Positions 9,953-20,500 of a stretch of 64,000 nt of DNA are shown one piece after another. This stretch comes from Acholoe squamosa (taxonomy: Eukaryota > Annelida > Polychaeta > Phyllodocida > Polynoidae), in assembly GCA_949317995.1 (NCBI GenBank), contig OX439036.1, positions 103,895,891-103,959,890 on the forward strand, written 5' to 3'. Below the pieces are notes generated by a model that saw only the letters and a program-made list of their open reading frames with translations, had not been told where the DNA came from and ran no database searches. The position numbers and the translations under genes were made by a program. Position 1 is the first letter of the stretch, and each line of letters starts with the position of its first letter.

Positions 9953-10386
9953 GTCATTTGTCCTCTCAAGTCCATCAGTAGTTTAGCAAATACATCTTTG
10001 CCTTTCCCCCCTGCACTACCCCAAAATTCATCCTGTACTGGATGAGTGATAGGAATTGGATAGGTAGAAATGAGTTCTTGTTTAAACTCAGGGACACACT
10101 GGGATTTACTCAAAAGAAGCTTCTCCATTATACCCTGCTTCCTGGTATCCCAAGAGGGACAGGAACCAAGCTGTTTGGAAAGACGCTTAGCTTCCCTTGC
10201 ATCTGGAGCATCACGCATCTTTACACCTAGAGGAACATCGTTCATGTAAGTCGCTTTTGTTGTTTGGTAAGCATGCTCTATGGATTTGTAAAAAAAGCCT
10301 TGAAATTCTATGGGGTGCCCAGGAGACATATAAAAATTGCTCAATATGTTATCCCCACCCCGAACCGTGACTATTTTTGACGCCAT
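9857..10386 (-). CDS. NADAR (YbiA-like) domain exon of the Helitron
   Basis: NADAR family proteins act on ADP-ribose-type and riboflavin-pathway N-glycosidic substrates; some remove ADP-ribose from guanine. The frame opens with ATG directly after an acceptor-like TGTTTTTTCAG. It shows the family hallmarks: LSNFY at 15-19, EHAYQ at 37-41, a lysine at 44, AREAKRL at ~63-69, SWDTRKQGIM at ~78-87, FWG at 121-123 and a C-terminal GKGKDVFAKLLMDLR. The ~147-residue core is complete in length. Two donors exist, at 9945/9944 and 9857/9856. The distal one leaves two bases and joins the 1,848-aa ORF in frame; the proximal one leaves one base and reaches a stop after about 22 codons. The coordinates given use the distal donor. 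Confidence 0.82.
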
Positions 10387-10559
10387 CTGAAAAAACATGC
10401 AGAAAAAAGTTAGTAAGAAGGGGATTTAAGCATTTGGGTCAGAAAAATGTTACCAGGGATACCATGCAAAGTACATTGAGACCACCATATTGGAACTGGC
10501 ACCTACTAAATGATTTAAGTTCACTGAGGAAAGGGCTATGATATGGTGTCTCAATCTCT

Positions 10560-11870
10560 CTCTATCTGAAAGATCCGAAAGGCAGACCATTTTTCAATGC
10601 CCCTCATCCCCTACCTCAATAACCTGAAAGGTGGGCAAACCCAGGCTATTGAAACCCCTGCTGAAACTCATTTATCTCTCTGTCTCAAAGACCTGAAAGG
10701 TGGGCAATTTTTTAGTGCATAACCCCCCCCCCCACTGAAACTCATGTATCTCTCTTTCTCAATGACCTGGGGGTGAGCAATTTTTTAGTGCACCCCCCCA
10801 GCGAAACTGATCCCTCTCTCTATCTCAACGACCTGAAAGGTGGGCAATTTTTTAGTACGTACCCCCCTGAAACTCATCTATATCTCTATAGAAAAGAGCT
10901 GGAAGGTGGCCAATTTTTTAGTATGTACCCAACAAAAATTGCTGAGTGCGTGCCCCCCCCTCGAAAACGGACAATTCAGAATTCCTAAAAAAAGTTGCTG
11001 AGTGCGTGCCCCCCCCCATCGAAAACCGAAAAATTGGAATTCATAAAAAGTTAGGAAAGGTGGCATCTCTGTACTTGGGGAAATGAGAAATTTCCAGACC
11101 CTTGGATTCGAGTTAAAAAAGGCCATGTGCGAGGATTCCCATGTGGAGGTTCAAAAATAATTTCCCAAGAATCTACCCACCCAAAATGAATGAGCTTCCG
11201 AGACATAAATGGTAGATAGCCTTAGAGCACTCGCTCCATGTATCTCTCTTTCTCAATGACCTGGGGGTGAGCAATTTTTTAGTGCGCCCCCCCAGCGAAA
11301 CTCATCCCTCTCTATCTCAACGACCTGAAAGGTGGGCAATTTTTTAGTATGTACCCCCCCCCCAAACTCATCTACATCTCTATTCTGTCTATTGAGGTTT
11401 CCCATAATACACTCTGTTCGTGGAGGGTTCCTGCTAATTACCATAAGTAGGTCAGTCACGTGACCAATGCCATTGGCCAGACCAGGTCACATGACTGACC
11501 TACTTATGGTAATTAGCAGGAACCCTCCACAAACAGAGTGTATTATGGGAAACCTCAATAGACAGAATAGAAAAGAGCTGGAAGGTGGCCAATTTTTTAG
11601 CATGTACCCAACAAAAATTGCTGAGTGCGTGCCCCCCCCCCTCGAAAGCCGAAAATTCGGAATTCCTAATAAGTTAGGAATGGTGGCATCTCTGTACTTG
11701 GGGAAAAGAGAAATTTCCATACCCTTGGATTCGATTAAAAAAAGGCCATGTGCGAGGATTCCCATACGGAAGTTCAAAAATTATTTTCCAAGTATCTACC
11801 CACCCAAAATAAATGAGCTTCGGAGACATTAATGGTACATAGCCTTAGAGCACTTGGTTCAAAGTACACC
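10560..11870. repeat. ~495-bp segmental tandem duplication with internal ~80-bp repeats
   Basis: The block at about 10742-11215 (TGACCTGGGGGTGAGCAATT, then CTGGAAGGTGGCCAATTTTT, then GTTAGGAAAGGTGGC) is repeated at about 11237-11870. Within and before it, a ~80-bp unit with CCTGAAAGGTGGGCAA followed by a C-run recurs in diverged form. The second block contains the palindrome listed below, absent from the first. No coding potential was recognised; the short frames run through C-rich repeats. Confidence 0.7.
11383..11567. mobile_element. 185-bp near-perfect palindromic insertion
   Basis: Arms of about 80 bp start with TTCTGTCTATTGAGGTTTCC and its complement, around a ~20-bp spacer. The paired first block (around 10888) lacks it and reads straight through CTCTATAGAAAAG, so the insertion boundary is directly visible. 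It is flanked by TA on each side (11381-11382 and 11568-11569), as expected for a Tc1/mariner-type MITE, although the empty site does not itself prove duplication. Confidence 0.8.
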
Positions 11871-13470
11871 ACATTCCCAGCAATATTACTTGGGGAAATG
11901 AGAAATTTCAGATGTGCGAGGATTCCCATATGGAAGTTCAAAAATTATTTCCCAAGAATCTACCCAACCAAAATAAATGAGCTTCGGAGACATTAATGGT
12001 ACATAGCCTTAGAGCACTCGCTCCAAAGGAGAGCACATTCCCAGCAGTATTACTTCAGAAAATGAGCAATTTCCAGACCCTTATTTTCGGGTAAAAAACG
12101 GCCATGTGCGAGGATTTCCATACAAAAGTTCAAAAATTATTTCCCAAGAATCTACCCAACCAAAGTGAATGAGCTTCGCACACCTACATGGTACATAGCC
12201 TTAGAGCACTCGATCCAAAGGAGAGCACATTCCCAGCAGTATTTCTTCAGAAAATGAGCAATTTCCAGACCCTTATTTTCGGGCAAAAAACGACCATGTG
12301 CGAGGATTTCAATACAGAAGTTCAAAAATTATTTCCCAAGAATCTACCCAACCAAAATAAATGAGCTTCGGAGACATTAATGGTACATAGCCTTAGAGCA
12401 CTCGCTCCAAAGGACAGCACATTCCCAGCAGTATTTCTTCAGAAAATGAGCAATTTCCAGACCCTTATTTTCGGGTAAAAAACGGCCATGTGCGAGGATT
12501 TCCATACAGAAGTTCAAAAATTATTTCCCAAGAATCTACCCAACCAAAATAAATGAGCTTCGGAGACATTAATGGTACATAGCCTTAGAGCACTCGCTCC
12601 AAAGGACAGCACATTCCCAGCAGTATTTCTTCAGAAAATGAGCAATTTCCAGACCCTTATTTTCGGGTAAAAAACGGCCATGTGCGAGGATTTCCATACA
12701 GAAGTTCAAAAATTATTTCCCAAGAATCTACCCAACCAAAATAAATGAGCTTCGGAGACATTAATTTTACATAGCCTTAGAGCACTCGCTCCAAAGGACA
12801 GCACATTCCCAGCAGTATTACTTCAGAAAATGAGCAATTTCCAGACCCTTATTTTCGGGTAAAAAACGGCCATGTGCGAGGATTTCCATACAAAAGTTCA
12901 AAAATTATTTCCCAAGAATCTACCCAACCAAAGTGAATGAGCTTCGCATACATACATGGTACATAGCCCTAGAGCACTCGATCCAAAGGAGAGCACATTC
13001 CCAGCAGTATTTCTTCAGAAAATGAGCAATTCCCAGACCCTTATTTTCGGGCAAAAAACGACCATGTGCGAGGATTTCAATACAGAAGTTCAAAAATTAT
13101 TTCCCAAGAATCTACCCAACCAAAGTGAATGAGCTTCGCACACCTACATGGTACATAGCCTTAGAGCACTCGATCCAAAGGAGAGCACATTCCCAGCAGT
13201 ATTTCTTCAGAAAATGAGCAATCTCCAGACCCTTATTTTCGGGTAAAAAACGGCCATGTGCGAGGATTTCAACACAGAAGTTCAAAAATTATTTCCCAAG
13301 AATCTATCCAACCAAAGTGAATGAGCTTCGCACACCTACATGGTACATAGCCTTAGAGCACTCGATCCAAAGGAGAGCACATTCCCTGCAGTATTTCTTG
13401 AGAAAATGCGCAATTTCCAGACCCTTATTTTCGGGTAAAAAACGGCCATGTGCGAGGATTTCCATTTCTA
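11640..13470. repeat. 192-bp tandem array (satellite-like)
   Basis: Landmark GGTACATAGCC falls at 11998, 12190, 12382, (12574), (12766, two bases changed), 12958, 13150 and 13342, exactly 192 bp apart; one shortened interval (11834-11998) lies at the left. Each unit carries the blocks GAGCAATTTCCAGACCC, GGCCATGTGCGAGGATTTCC and TTATTTCCCAAGAATCTACC. Units alternate between a GAGACATTAATGG and a CACACCTACATGG variant. It ends abruptly at about 13465. Confidence 0.9.
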
Positions 13471-13619
13471 CATGAAAAGTTCTACGTGAAACTTTCCCGA
13501 ACTTTCCCGTGAAGCAACAATACTTGCAATAGTAGGGAGAGGCATGCAACTATGGCTGGGAGAGGAATGCAACAATACTTGCCACGTGCAAGGGAACTCC
13601 AAAACCAAAGAAAACTCAC

Positions 13620-13890
13620 CTTTTTGTCAGAGGTGACCCGTCCGTGAAATCCTCCTTTGCCGACTGGTACTGCCTCCGTCAAAGCTAGGACAGATAAAAC
13701 GGTACGATGAATAACGTGAAAAAAAGAAGAAAACTGAGAAAAAGATTTCAAAATCCTCGATTCTGAGAACACAACTTCCCTGTCGTAGACGTCTATCGGA
13801 ACTGTCTGAATCTGCACCCAACTTTGGCGCCACTGATGAAAGGCGAGGCAAGATTGGCTGTGGCAGTCACATGGGCGAATCTGCGGATGT
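13620..13890 (-). other. Possible 5' leader exon with strong splice donor
   Basis: On the minus strand the sequence CAAAAAG followed by GTGAGTTTT at 13620/13619 is a near-consensus donor in otherwise unique, moderately GC-rich sequence. No ATG-initiated frame of note precedes it, so it could be an untranslated leader. It is the nearest strong donor upstream of the Helitron acceptors at 10387, 9413 and 2903. The connection is inference. Confidence 0.3.
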
Positions 13891-14474
13891 GTCACATGAA
13901 ATGATAGCCGAGTTCATCAGTTTAACACGAGATGGCGCTGGTGCTGTAATCCAATGCTGACGTCCATAGACCCGTAGCGCCACCTAGAGTATACTTGACA
14001 AAGCATTGCAATGCGCACGACGGGGAACATTCACTCAAGGCCAGCTGCCGCCTGAATTCGCGACGGGGGGTATAGCCGCTTGTTCCCATGAGCTGCTGCT
14101 CTCACCTTACTCTCTGGGTAGGTACCATCGCCGGGCGTCAAAGTGGTTCGCCGTAACCGATCGACGTCCTATTGTATATAAGTTTTCTAAAAAGCCCAGG
14201 ATCCAAAAGTTGACGAGCCTAGAACAAATCCCTCGGATAATAAAGTCTTATCAGGCCAAAAAAAAAATTGTGTAACCTGCTGAAAAAAATTAGGCAGGGT
14301 AGGTCAAATTATTTTTTATTTTGTAAATATTTTTTTAACTGCTCGCGCTAGCCACTTGCCAGATCGCCAATGGCGAATCAAAGTGCAATCTGGCGAGTTT
14401 TTCTTACATTGGATTTGCCAGATTGGCTAATCCTTATTCCAGCAGTCATTAGATTCATATGAGAACATGATATA
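13891..14474. other. Unique non-coding sequence
   Basis: No repeat or coding exon was recognised. The left part is GC-richer and could be the promoter side of the leader candidate. The right part is AT-rich and leads into an inverted-repeat element. Confidence 0.4.
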
Positions 14475-15861
14475 CAGTGGCAGATACAGGGGGGGGGGCG
14501 AATGGGCCTTGGCCCCCCCCCAAAAAAAAAAAAAAAAAAAAAAGAGGAAGAAGAGGAAGAGAGAAGAAAGAGGAGAAGGAGAGGGAGACAGAACATGGTG
14601 TTCCATATACCATTAGAAAGCTAAGATCATAAGGATGCTAACTGTTGGCTTCTTATATAGATGTAATGAAAGCTGAGTTTTTTCCAGAATTTTAAAAGAA
14701 TTATTTCTCTTTCGCAGGTTCAAATAAACCTTCCAGTGACCCCCCCCCCTCCACACACACACACATACACACATTCACACCCTGTCCCTCCCAGTATGTC
14801 TGGTCCATTACATGTATGTGTGACTTGCACTTCGCTGTTACAGCACATAAACGAGGCTGTGTATGAAGTGTGACAATAGGGGGGGGGGGGGGTCTGGGGG
14901 CATGCCCCATGGAGAACTTTTTAACAATCTAGAACAGAAATGATGCATTCTGGTGCATTTTAGCCTACCATATCGCTGATAACCATGCTCATCTCCACCA
15001 AATAAAAAGGGAAGTTGATGCACATAAATGCAGCTTTCAACTTGTCTGGTCTAATGAGATTCTATTCTGTGTCTTTCTTTTATGGAGGGGGGGGGGGGTG
15101 ATCTTGGTATAGTTTTGAGCTGAGGATATTCATGCAACAGAATGCACCATTTGACCTCCAGGATTCAAAAAAATTCCTTGGGATATCCTCAGACCTACAA
15201 CCTGCAATGAGGATTGCAACTCAATATATGTTTACTTTTAAGGGCCAAGTTGAATATGTATATTGTGGTATGATTGTGAAAATGCAATCAGAAAGCATTG
15301 GTTCAATTATTGAGTTTCACAATTTTCTTTGGCAGAGAAGAGCTGGGAGCGCATACATGTATGTAAATATGGTTAGCCAGAATGCCACAGAATGCACCAT
15401 TTCAAGTCTTATATTTCAAAATCTTCTGGGGGGGCCAAGCCTCCCCAACCCCTAAACTTTTAAATATTTGGGAGTGAAGCTTATTACAAATTTTCCATTC
15501 TATGTGGTGTTCAAAAATGCACCAGAATGAAAATTTTGTAGAGATCGTCAAGGTGATTTGTTTATATACTGTATGGGAGGACATACATATCACCTTTCCT
15601 TCAGGATCTTTAACCTTAAAACAGATTTCTTATCTAAAATTGTACAGACTTGACACTTAATATGTTCAAATAGAATGCATCAGAATTAACCATTTCAAGT
15701 ATAAAGCCTCAAAAATTTTTCTTGGGGGGGGGGGGATGCCCCCAAATCCCCCTAGTTTGACCACTGCGCTTCGCTTGCGGTGCTCACGGCCATGTAGTAT
15801 CTCACCACTTTCACTAGGTCTTGGCCCCCGCCCCCTATACAGAATCTTGGATCTGCCACTG
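14475..15861. mobile_element. Non-autonomous DNA element, family A (copy 1)
   Basis: Ends read CAGTGGCAGAT and ATCTGCCACTG, with a G-run and C-run just inside the left end followed by a purine-rich stretch. GATATA occurs next to both ends. A second long copy is at 48386-50020 and right-end fragments lie at 17061, 35640 and 36525. CAGTGGCG-type termini recall hAT elements, but a clean 8-bp duplication was not seen. No transposase frame was found. Confidence 0.7.
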
Positions 15862-16366
15862 ATATATGGAGTGCAGCATACCGTTGGAAACCTTAGAACA
15901 AGACAAAAATTGTTATTTGTATTTTGATACCCAATGCATGTGCAATTTCAGATTTTCCTTTTCTTAGAAAAAAAGTAGTGACAGTTGTTGTTTTTTGTTG
16001 TAGTTTTTTTTCCAATCATTTACATCTTATTGACTGGAACTCTTTAGGGATCCTCAAATTATTCCTGTGAATGGCTATGCATCTTTGTCCACATCCCACT
16101 ATGTTCAGTAATGTCTTACAGCCGTTACAGTGATGTATGTGAGGTATTAATCAGATCCCTGAATCTAAAACCTTTCACTCACAAAACCCTGGAAAATCCC
16201 CACGTTGGTCTTCATGGTAAGACTAAGATCCCTAAACACTTGCTGATACACCACTGCTATGGTATTACACGAGAATGCATCATGAAAGCATTAAAATTCT
16301 CACAGATTGGGGTGACATGTCCCCCTTTCCCATTACACTAGTCATTATTCTATGGTGTTCAGTAAT
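15862..16366. other. Unique non-coding sequence
   Basis: AT-rich; no exon, RNA gene or repeat was recognised. Confidence 0.4.
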
Positions 16367-16632
16367 CAAGGGTGTGAAATCCCCGCGGAAATCCGCGTTT
16401 TTGATGCTCAGAAGGACCATTCTTGAGATATGTGTAAATCCATTGAGAAAAGAAATTACCATTCCAAGTGGAAAAATGTTAGCATCCCAAAGGTAATCCC
16501 AAACATCCCTGCACATCAGAGGGTGACATATTCTGGCCAAATAATATTCAGATCGCTTTAATCCTTCTAAAAAAACATTAAGACGGTGTAATGCGCATCA
16601 GAGGAAATGGGTTTTGAAATTTCACACCCCTG
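16367..16632. mobile_element. 266-bp MITE, family B
   Basis: Terminal inverted repeats of the type CAAGGGTGTGAAAT and ATTTCACACCCCTG. The internal sequence (CCGCGGAAATCCGCG and onward) matches the left part of the larger element at 25369. Flanks GTAAT and ATAAT approximate a 5-bp target duplication. Confidence 0.75.
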
Positions 16633-16679
16633 ATAATACACCAGGTTGGAATATGTCTGGCACAGATCTTCAATGCTTA

Positions 16680-17056
16680 TGTAGAGGTACACGTTACTAA
16701 ACCATAGGAGTTGGGTACCGTCTGACGTGGCGGGTGAGTCGAGTCGTCGGACGTTCCTCAGGTTCCGGATAGGTGGCAGCACCGATCCGGGTCTGTGGGG
16801 ACATCTGACGATGAACACCTGGGTCCATATATAAAGCCCAGGGCTCAGCCGCTACGTCAGAGGCCCTTCTGGCCTCCACACCATGTAAACCACTGTCTTT
16901 TAATATTAGCTGCCTCTTTGATATCATCCGGCAGCCGTGAGTGTGCGTTAAGTAATAAACCTAACCGTTGGCATACACTTGGAATACTGTCTTACTCTTT
17001 CTTTCCGAACCGTAAGACCCGAACCCCCCAGGTTCGTAAGGCCACAAACCCTTACA
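16680..17056 (+). mobile_element. Solo LTR, 377 bp, with CTTA target duplication
   Basis: It starts TGTAGAGG and ends CTTACA (TG...CA), flanked by CTTA at 16676-16679 and 17057-17060. Inside are a TATA-like CCATATATAAAG near 16830 and an AATAAA signal near 16955, giving U3-R-U5 organisation in plus orientation. No internal retrotransposon sequence is attached. It interrupts a family A-like element, whose right end resumes at 17061. Confidence 0.75.
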
Positions 17057-17060
17057 CTTA

Positions 17061-17231
17061 GAATGCACCAGTTCAAGTCTAAGCCCTCAAAATTTCTTGG
17101 GGAGAGGTGCCCCCATACCCCACTAGCCTGATCGCTGTGCTTTGCTTGTGGTGCTTGGGCCCATGTAGTACCTCACCCCTTTCACCAGGTCTTGCCCCCC
17201 CCCCCACCTAGAGAATCTTAGATCCGCCACT
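17061..17231. mobile_element. Right-end fragment of family A
   Basis: It matches the last ~190 bp of the elements at 14475 and 48386, including the GCTTTGCTTGTGGTGCT block, a C-run and the terminal GATCCGCCACT. Confidence 0.75.
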
Positions 17232-17551
17232 GTAATTAGGGCAGTGATGAAAAATAACTTCTTTTATTGGCGGGGGGGGGGGCTAAAGGACACAATTGTT
17301 AATTTACATCTGGCTAATCAGTTTCAAATCTGGCTAATGAAAAGTGATTCAAATTCGCCTGACTGGCTAACCAAAAATATGCACTAGCGCTAGCCTAGAT
17401 TGTAGTGAACCATTTACTTACCCTAATGCTAACCCTACTGTAGCTGACGCTAACCCTAAATGTGACGCAATATGGCCACCCGCTAAAGTGCATTCTACCC
17501 ATTTTCTTTAACATTTTATATTTTTGTTTGTTTCAGAATTAAAAAGACACA

Positions 17552-20500
17552 ATGCTTGCTGCACGGCTTGCAACCTGTAACTTCACAAAGCTGTCGACAT
17601 TCATCCGGCCAGCCGCAACTACAGCACCCCGAAATGCAGTACAATGTGTACTGGTACGAAATATGGCGAGTCAAGGCCGTGCGTCCACGTTAAGGAAGGT
17701 CAAGTCTCCCACCCTTAAAGAGCGCATCATGGCCCCTGCCGGAGATGGAGGTAGGTCTGTGATTTGCAGGATATATGAATAGGCCTAATTCTTGTGTTAA
17801 AGTATCAAAATTTGAAGATCCATTCATTACAAAAATGTTATGCAGTTTCAATTTTTTTTGAGTTATCAACAAAGTCAGGGTGTGGCTTAAACGTGGGTCC
17901 AGCTTATACACAGGAATTTCCAGGATATGATATATAATTAGTGCTCGTAGGAGACGTCACATTCTGGTTACTGCAACATAGGTTATTTCAACATCAACAT
18001 TTGGCACTCCTTGTACGGTAAATTCGCTCGTATAAGCCGCAGCTAATACCAGGACCCAAATAAAAATTAGGCTTATAGAATGTGCCTGAAGTCAGGTGCG
18101 GCTTATATGAAGGGTTTTTACACAATAAAACAGGACTAAACTGTCAATTTTCAAGCCCCAGATGTGGCTTATAGCCTCCTTTCAAACTCAGGATGCGGCT
18201 TATATGAGGGATGCGGCTTATACAAAGGAATTTGCGGTAATAGCTTATACAAAGGAATTTACGGTAATAGTATTTAATGATGCAATTGTCATATGTAAAT
18301 GCAAATTATATTAATTTATGATTTATTTATGATTTTGTTCACAAATCACCTTAGATAAAAATCAAAGCTAGGAAAAAAATGAATTTCAGTTGGCCTACAC
18401 AGAGATTCGAATTGTTGTTTTACAGCGTTCACCATGGGTCGTGGACTTGTTGCTGGTGCCTCAGTTGTCGGTATGGGAGCGTTGTGTTACTATGGACTAG
18501 GCATGTCTAACGAGGTCGGTGCTATTGACAGGGCAAGGTAAGTGGTACCATAAAGCCCGAGATAAAAGATCCACCTGTGTGTAAGGTGCACCCTGACTTT
18601 CGAAGAATGCTATTATCAGGTTCCCACAGGTCAGGGAAAGTCAGTGAATCTTAAGAAATTTCAGCATAAGTCAGGGAAAGTAAGCCAATATGTAGTACCG
18701 TAATCTCCCACGTATAAGTCGCGTCTTATACGTGAATCAGAAGCTCCTAGCACCTTGTACAGCCATCCCAAAGTCTGGGTGCGTCTTATAGGCGAGGTAT
18801 TTTTACTATAGAACAGTACTGAACCTTCAAAATTTTGCCCTTAGATGAGCCTTACAGGTTTTTCTTCAACTCAGGGTGAGTCTTATAGGTGAGGTGCATC
18901 TTATACGCAGGAGATTACGGTATTGATTTTTTATTTAAATACATGTAATAAATTCCTAGTGGGGCAGTCAACACTTTTTTTCCAAATAGCCCCTCATTTC
19001 CCAAAAAAAGTATTTGGTATATACTATATAGGCAAGGATTTGTAGTAGCATGAGGCATTTTTGGTCCAAACAAGGTTAAACGGTTATTTATGTTCATTGG
19101 TATATAAAGGGAAAATGATTGCTTTTGGTCAGCTAAGTCAGGGGATTGCGCTCCAAGACTTTTGTGGTAACTACCGTAATCTCCCGCGTATAAGGCGCGT
19201 CTTATACGCCAAACAAAATGCTGTTGAGTCTTATACGTGGGAGGGACATTGCCTTGAGTTTGGGGTGCGCCTTATAGGGGGGGTATTTTTACTATAGAAC
19301 AGTACTAAATTACCAAAAAATCTGCCCTTAGAGGTGCGCCTTGTTTGTGGACTTGCATTCTCTGAGTTGGGGGTGCGCCTTATATGCGGGAGATTACGGT
19401 ATGTCATTGTATAAGCTGCACCTGTGCCCTGAAAAATTGCTATTCCTGACAGTTTATAAAATTACAAAGTTTAACAACAGTATCAATTACAGTTGGTTAA
19501 TAAAACCTTCAATTTTCAAGCTTTAGTTTTTAGCTTATAGATTCCTCCTTAACATATGGGGTGGCTTATACACGGATGTTTCTTAATATGTGGAAATCTT
19601 TCCTCAAATTTCTTTTAGTTTCAAGTACAAATTCGATAACCAAAAGGCAAGATACATTGTACTGTACATGTGTTAAAAGAACTTTAGTAGTCCAGTTCAG
19701 CAATTAATTACATTACGGGTGTTTTCTCCATTCGTACAGCTTGTGGCCTGACATTGTCAAGTCCCGTATCCGTGACACATACTTCTACTTTGGTAGCAGT
19801 CTCGTCTTCACCGCCTCCTCAGCAGTCGCCATCTCACGCAGTCCACGTATGATGAACCTTATGATGAAAAACTCATGGATGGTAAGATTAACGTCTTGTA
19901 ATCTATTTTCGGTGCATTTATCAAATTAACTCCAGCCTTCATATTATTAACAACATTAACATAATTCTCTTATTCTTTAGTAAAGAAAATATTATAGAAG
20001 TTCCTGTGCAAGAAGATGAGAACCTGCAAGATTTTAAGTTTATTAAACTCTTATGGAAATATAGAAAGGTTTTTAAAAATCATAGTATCTCGATGACCCT
20101 GAATGCTGTCCTAAACGTACCAAAAATCATGGTAATAAATGGTTAAAAATAAATAAAAAGCTGATTCTAACCCAAAGTGACATAGATATGTAAATGATAA
20201 TCTCATTAATTTCAGGCAATTATCGGCTCCATGGTTGCGATGATCGGCACGGGTATGGTGGCACGGTCCATCCCATACCAGGAGGGATTTGGTAGCAAAC
20301 AGTTGGCGTGGATGGTACATGCGGGAGTGGTAGGCGCTGTTATAGCACCTATCACCTTACTGGGTGGTCCCCTACTGGTACGCGCTGCATGTTACACTGC
20401 AGGAGCTGTCGGAGGTAATGTCCTCGTGATATCTACTTGCCTTATATTAAATGATCAGAGAACAAAGATCATAGATGCTACTTGTTCTCCTATCTTTCTC

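Larger units (their letters stand above)
2327..10386 (-). mobile_element. Autonomous Helitron-type element with NADAR, OTU and TatD modules
   Basis: Four ORFs lie head to tail on the minus strand: NADAR, Rep/helicase/OTU, CCCH-TatD and an acidic coiled-coil protein. Rep HUH, paired tyrosines and a PIF1-type helicase in one protein are diagnostic of Helitrons; a C-terminal OTU domain is typical of the Helentron/Helitron2 branch. The 1,848-aa frame is intact, so the copy is young or maintained. Element termini were not located, so the limits given are only the outermost ORFs. The 5' side may extend to a possible leader exon near 13.6 kb. A MITE sits between the NADAR exon and the Rep exon. No host gene was recognised inside. 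Confidence 0.8.

Noticed and set aside
10773..11832. Several open frames up to 121 codons on both strands
   Set aside because: They run through C-rich repeats and the palindrome; the frames appear because the segment is duplicated.
13482..13895. 137-codon minus-strand frame
   Set aside because: It has no ATG start and no recognisable domain; a splice donor lies inside it, so it was kept only as a possible leader exon.
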